A stretch of DNA of 64,000 bases, from the NCBI RefSeq assembly GCF_002019665.1, contig NZ_KV917375.1:318001-382000 (forward strand), written 5' to 3'. This stretch comes from Sutcliffiella halmapala. GTDB lineage: Bacteria; Bacillota; Bacilli; Bacillales; Bacillaceae_I. The notes beneath the pieces are model-generated. The model was not told the origin of the DNA. It did not search any database and worked only from the letters and a program-made list of their open reading frames with translations. The position numbers were made by a program, and so were the translations under genes. Positions 60,777 to 64,000 of the stretch are shown here, in pieces. How positions within the stretch are numbered: the stretch's first letter is position 1; every line of letters begins with the position of its first letter.

Positions 60777-61301
60777 ATGTCATTAGCAAGTGATTTTAAT
60801 ATGTATAAGGATGAAATTGAATTGATACGAGCCCAGAACCTTGTGGAATGTGATTTGTACTCAATAATTGCCTGTATCATCAGAGAAAGAAAACAAGGTA
60901 ATGAGATTTCTTTAAGAGATGTTTCTGTGCGCAGGAAAACAAATTTTTCTAAACAGTATAGAGGAAAAATGGGATTTCCAGACTTCGTGATACGGACAAG
61001 AGATAAAAGCAATGATGCAGATATTCTTGGGGCGGTAGAGGTTAAATATGTGGATGAGGATTTGGATTTAGAAAATCATTTAGAACAGTTAATAGGTCAT
61101 CTTGATTTCTACAAAAGAGTTATCTACACTAATGGACTCAAATGGCGGTACTGTGTTATAGACGAGTTTCAAGAGAGAAATGTTCTGTGGGAGACTGAGC
61201 TTGGAGAAATCCATAATGGAAAAATCTTTTGGAATAAAGACGATAAATGGGCAGAATTATTGGGAAAATTAGATGATATTAAATGGAGTAAGAAAGAGTA
61301 G
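60777..61301 (+). CDS. PD-(D/E)XK nuclease-like protein of unknown system
   Basis: A 174-residue intact protein. GFPDFVIRTRDKSND (Asp at about 76) followed by ILGAVEVKYVDEDLD (Glu-x-Lys at about 95-97) is the spacing of a PD-(D/E)XK active site, and QLIGHLDFYKRVIYTNGLKW after it resembles the helix-strand pair of type I restriction HsdR N-terminal and related nucleases. It has no DNA-recognition domain of its own. Start ATG after GTGAGAT. In a defence-rich stretch it may be a stand-alone nuclease effector or part of a lost system. Confidence 0.65.
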   Translation: MSLASDFNMYKDEIELIRAQNLVECDLYSIIACIIRERKQGNEISLRDVSVRRKTNFSKQYRGKMGFPDFVIRTRDKSNDADILGAVEVKYVDEDLDLENHLEQLIGHLDFYKRVIYTNGLKWRYCVIDEFQERNVLWETELGEIHNGKIFWNKDDKWAELLGKLDDIKWSKKE

Positions 61302-61458
61302 GTTTGTGAATTCCAATTTATATATTACTAAAATAGAGGTTTTTAATAATAAATCACTTTAATGAAAAGATACGGAAAAAATCTATAATAATTAAAGTTT
61401 TTTCAAGGTGATTCGTCTCATTTAGATTTATAGAGAGAGAAGTACTAGGAGGATGAAA

Positions 61459-62539
61459 ATGTTTGGTGGTAAGAAAAAGAATATATTAGATGCTAAGTTA
61501 AAAGATTCAATCAAAAAAACATTAGAGAAAAAAAGAATTGTTACTAGCGACTGCACATAACAGCCTAGCAGTTCAATCTCATTCAATTTGGAAATCCGGT
61601 ATTTTAAAATTAATAGCCAAAATAACCAGGTATTCTGGATTAATCCAAACGACCGTTTTGAGATATTTGGAGTCAAAAAAACTTTTCTCGTCTGTAATAA
61701 TCAAAAATGCAACTATTTACAGAGGGTTTTGTGATACTCATGATAATAATCTCTTTAAAGAGATAGAGAAGGATGAAATTTATGTTGAAAGATCTATTCA
61801 AATGTTTTTATATTCGTATAGAGCTTTCTCTTATCAACATGTCCAAGATACTTTGTCATCAGAGGTTTATGAATTATTTGAAGAAGAGGCTACAAAACTA
61901 TTCAGAATTAAGCAATTGAATGGAAAAGAGATTATAACTATTCGGAAAATGGTTGAAAATACAAAAGAGCATTCAGCAAGAGATAAAAGAATTTTTGATA
62001 ACACATGTAAAGAATTTCACAATATATTTAGATTGATAGAAGATAAAAAAGACTATACTAATGAGCTAGATATAAAATTTATTTTAAAATCTTACAAAAT
62101 AAACAAAAAAAATTGAATGTGCATGTTCAGGAATAAGTGCCCCGTTGCTAGATCCTAAGGGAGAAAGAATCATTGGAATTAATACTTGGTTCTTATTTAT
62201 TAATTTGTTTCCCCAAGATGAGAGCTCTTCATATTTTATATTGGGTTTAATGACGTCTGATGAAAAATATTATTCAGATATTTTGAACTTCTTAGACCAA
62301 CAATATAAAAATTATGAACTAGAGGAACCGAAAATACATTTTTATTGGCAATGCAAAACTTAGTTGTTAATGGTTCCGAGAATATCGTCTTATCACCTGA
62401 CCTCTATTATAAGATGAAAAAGGACGATTCTTTAAGTAATCTAGCTAATCAATTCGAAGGAAGTATAGCATCAGATATTAGCAAGCAAAAGTATTATCAA
62501 GATATTAGAAAGGATTATGGTTTTTCTTTATTTAGTTGA
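61459..62539 (+). pseudogene. Multiply frameshifted gene of unknown family
   Basis: An AGGAGG site and ATG at 61459 open MFGGKKKNILDAKLKDSIKK. The frame breaks at seven A residues near 61531, resumes as ELLLATAHNSLAVQSHSIWK through about 180 residues, breaks at eight A residues near 62106, and resumes as CACSGISAPLLDPKGERIIG to about 62350. It then shifts again into MQNLVVNGSENIVLSPDLYY up to the stop at 62537-62539. Joined, these give about 360 residues of an alpha-rich soluble protein. Two of the three breaks are at A-runs, so a slippage or assembly cause is possible. No family recognised. Confidence 0.6.
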
Positions 62540-62680
62540 TAAGTAAAGCTTTTGATTAAACCTCATTTAGATACATCACGGTTAACCGTATCACAAGTGA
62601 TGGTAAATACAAAAAGGGAACTGAAGATAGAGATTGATATAATAAAGAAACTTAGAGGATTCTAATTGATACAATTAAGG

Positions 62681-62708
62681 CAAGCTTTATTAAAAAGCTT
62701 GTTTTTTA
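62681..62708 (+). terminator. Terminator before the helicase gene
   Basis: CAAGCTTT (62681-62688) pairs with AAAGCTTG (62694-62701), followed by TTTTTT. Confidence 0.85.
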
Positions 62709-62789
62709 ATAGTCATTTAGCAACTTTTCCAAATTCTGATTATGATATCATTAAACTTAAGATTTTGTAAATATTGTAGGAGTGAAAAG

Positions 62790-64000
62790 ATGGATAAAAC
62801 GAAATTACAGTCGGTGTTGAAAGCTTGGCAATTAGTTGAAGCGTTAGCACCAAGTGAAGTTACAGGTAAGGGAGAAGTTCTGGAAAAACGTTACTTCAAA
62901 GATAATAAAAATCGAAGCCGAACGCGGTTGGTAGATCTTAATGAAAATCCTTGGAAGATCGATAAAGTAAAAGATAGTAAAAAACATCAAGTTCAATTCC
63001 GTTATTACTTAGTGTGTTTCGAGCACCACAAACTTGTCAGTTTTATGCGTGATATTTTTAAAAATCACGATGAGATTATTAATAAGGATAATAAAACTTT
63101 ATTTGGTCTTTCTTTTTTGGTGGATAGCAATGGGAATTATATAAAAGATTCTATGTTCGTTCCTTTTTTAATGTATGTAATGAAAATCATGGAAGAAACC
63201 TCTAATGTACCTTATGGAGAATTAAAGACCCCTTTTTGGAATCAAATGCAATTATTTGAAGAACAAGCACAAACCGTTTTTACTAATGGAGTAACAAAGG
63301 AATCATTACTTTTAATTCAACAAGTTTACAAGAATTATTTTCATCAATTAGATAAAACTTCATTAAATTATCTAGAGATTGAAGTAATGAAGGCAGACCA
63401 ACAATCATTATCAAAGAACTTTAATAGCTTTTATATAAATGACTTAGAACTTATTTTATCAAAAGGAGAGAATGAAACACTCCATCGATTTATCGAAGGA
63501 ACACCTACTGAAAAATGCTTAGATATAAATGAGAACCGAGAATATATTGAAGAGACTTTACAGCCTATAAACCTACCAGATGGCCGATGGCCGTCACCTG
63601 TAGATCACAGATTGTCTTTAATGCAGCAAGTAGCAGTAAATCAAATTTTAAATAAAAATAAAAAAGTTAGTTCTGTGAATGGACCACCAGGAACAGGAAA
63701 AACTACGTTATTAAAAGATATTTTTGCAAACATTGTAGTTCAAAGAGCAGAAGAAATGATACAACTTGATAACCCCTCCGAAGCGTTTACAAAAGCAAAA
63801 ACTATCAATATAGAAGGTTTCTATTATCCGATCTACTTATTGGATTCAAAATTAAGTAGGTATTCAATGGTTGTTGCTTCGAGTAATAATGGTGCAGTAG
63901 AAAATATTTCAAAGGATCTTCCTAAATTAGATGAAGTTATTCGACAATCTGATAAAAGTAAGTTTAAAGAATATGAAGAGTTGTATTCTAAAGAGGCAAA
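62790..64000 (+). CDS. Large SF1-type helicase/ATPase, 3' truncated by window edge
   Basis: The frame opens with ATG at 62790 after AGGAGTGA and stays open for 403 codons to the window end. Walker A is GPPGTGKTT at 298-306, followed by LLKDIFANIVVQRAEEM. VVASSNNGAVENISKDLP near 361-378 corresponds to motif Ia of UPF1/DNA2-like helicases. The first 280 residues have no recognisable domain and may be a specificity or nuclease-linked module. Proteins of this kind are often over 1000 residues and sit in defence loci. The rest of the gene and any partners are outside the window. Confidence 0.82.
   Translation, partial: MDKTKLQSVLKAWQLVEALAPSEVTGKGEVLEKRYFKDNKNRSRTRLVDLNENPWKIDKVKDSKKHQVQFRYYLVCFEHHKLVSFMRDIFKNHDEIINKDNKTLFGLSFLVDSNGNYIKDSMFVPFLMYVMKIMEETSNVPYGELKTPFWNQMQLFEEQAQTVFTNGVTKESLLLIQQVYKNYFHQLDKTSLNYLEIEVMKADQQSLSKNFNSFYINDLELILSKGENETLHRFIEGTPTEKCLDINENREYIEETLQPINLPDGRWPSPVDHRLSLMQQVAVNQILNKNKKVSSVNGPPGTGKTTLLKDIFANIVVQRAEEMIQLDNPSEAFTKAKTINIEGFYYPIYLLDSKLSRYSMVVASSNNGAVENISKDLPKLDEVIRQSDKSKFKEYEELYSKEA

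Noticed and set aside
49873-62539. All frameshifts explained by sequencing error
   Set aside because: Core genes across the first 49 kb are uniformly open, while the broken genes also show stop codons, start loss and missing segments. Only the A-run and G-run shifts remain open to doubt.

Overview
The window is low-GC Gram-positive DNA from an endospore-forming, flagellated member of the Bacillaceae. It carries spoIID, spoIIQ and spoIIID, the flagellar genes flhO/flhP, mbl and murA. The order ywzB-ywmB-murA-spoIID-spoIIQ ... spoIIID-mbl-flhO-flhP ... fabZ matches the Bacillus subtilis region around ywmB to ywpB. Strong AGGAGG-type ribosome binding sites and TTG/GTG starts are common. No rRNA, tRNA or CRISPR array was seen.

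Layout. (1) 1-9018: 3' half of a complex I operon, nuoD(partial)-H-I-J-K-L-M-N, with two inverted copies of a structured repeat between nuoH and nuoI. (2) 9260-15126: conserved envelope and sporulation block (ywzB, ywmB, murA, spoIID, spoIIQ). (3) 15254-19828: peptide/gamma-glutamyl block (a YwrD-type gamma-glutamyltransferase, two half-size chromate transporters, pyrrolidone-carboxylate peptidase, a DUF1028 protein). (4) 20203-25979: monocarboxylate-type transport locus (small membrane protein, DUF4212, sodium:solute symporter, cNMP/DUF294 protein) followed by the wreck of a DnaQ-like exonuclease. The symporter operon and the DUF294 gene share a promoter-like block, and the symporter operon has a cre-like site. 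(5) 26016-33757: BsuPI-like protein, spoIIID, mbl, acyltransferase, flhO-flhP, EpuA-like protein, fabZ and a small lipoprotein. (6) 34199-49663: surface polysaccharide cluster with EpsC-like dehydratase, gtaB, acetyltransferase, initiating sugar transferase, epimerase, two GT2 enzymes, two LicD proteins, a TagD-like cytidylyltransferase, pyruvyl transferase, flippase, polymerase and a HIT protein. It probably makes a phosphodiester-decorated, pyruvylated polymer.

(7) 49747-64000: a mosaic accessory region. A UDP-glucose dehydrogenase gene is present as one full-length but broken copy, and pieces of it recur four more times. Each piece is bordered by a GGGACA/TGTCC-containing intergenic repeat. 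Between the pieces lie a caspase-like protease and TIR protein (candidate type IV Thoeris defence pair), a frameshifted excalibur-domain gene, a frameshifted membrane-anchored Mrr-like nuclease, an intact PD-(D/E)XK-like protein, a gene broken by three frameshifts, and the start of a large SF1-type helicase. A further cassette (55105-56017) couples a membrane protein to two tandem paralogous microproteins sharing a GRGTTTVKR motif, and I do not recognise it as a described system.

Frameshifts cluster after about 25.6 kb, and especially after 49.8 kb, while the long core genes are all open. This points to real decay of accessory DNA rather than poor sequence.
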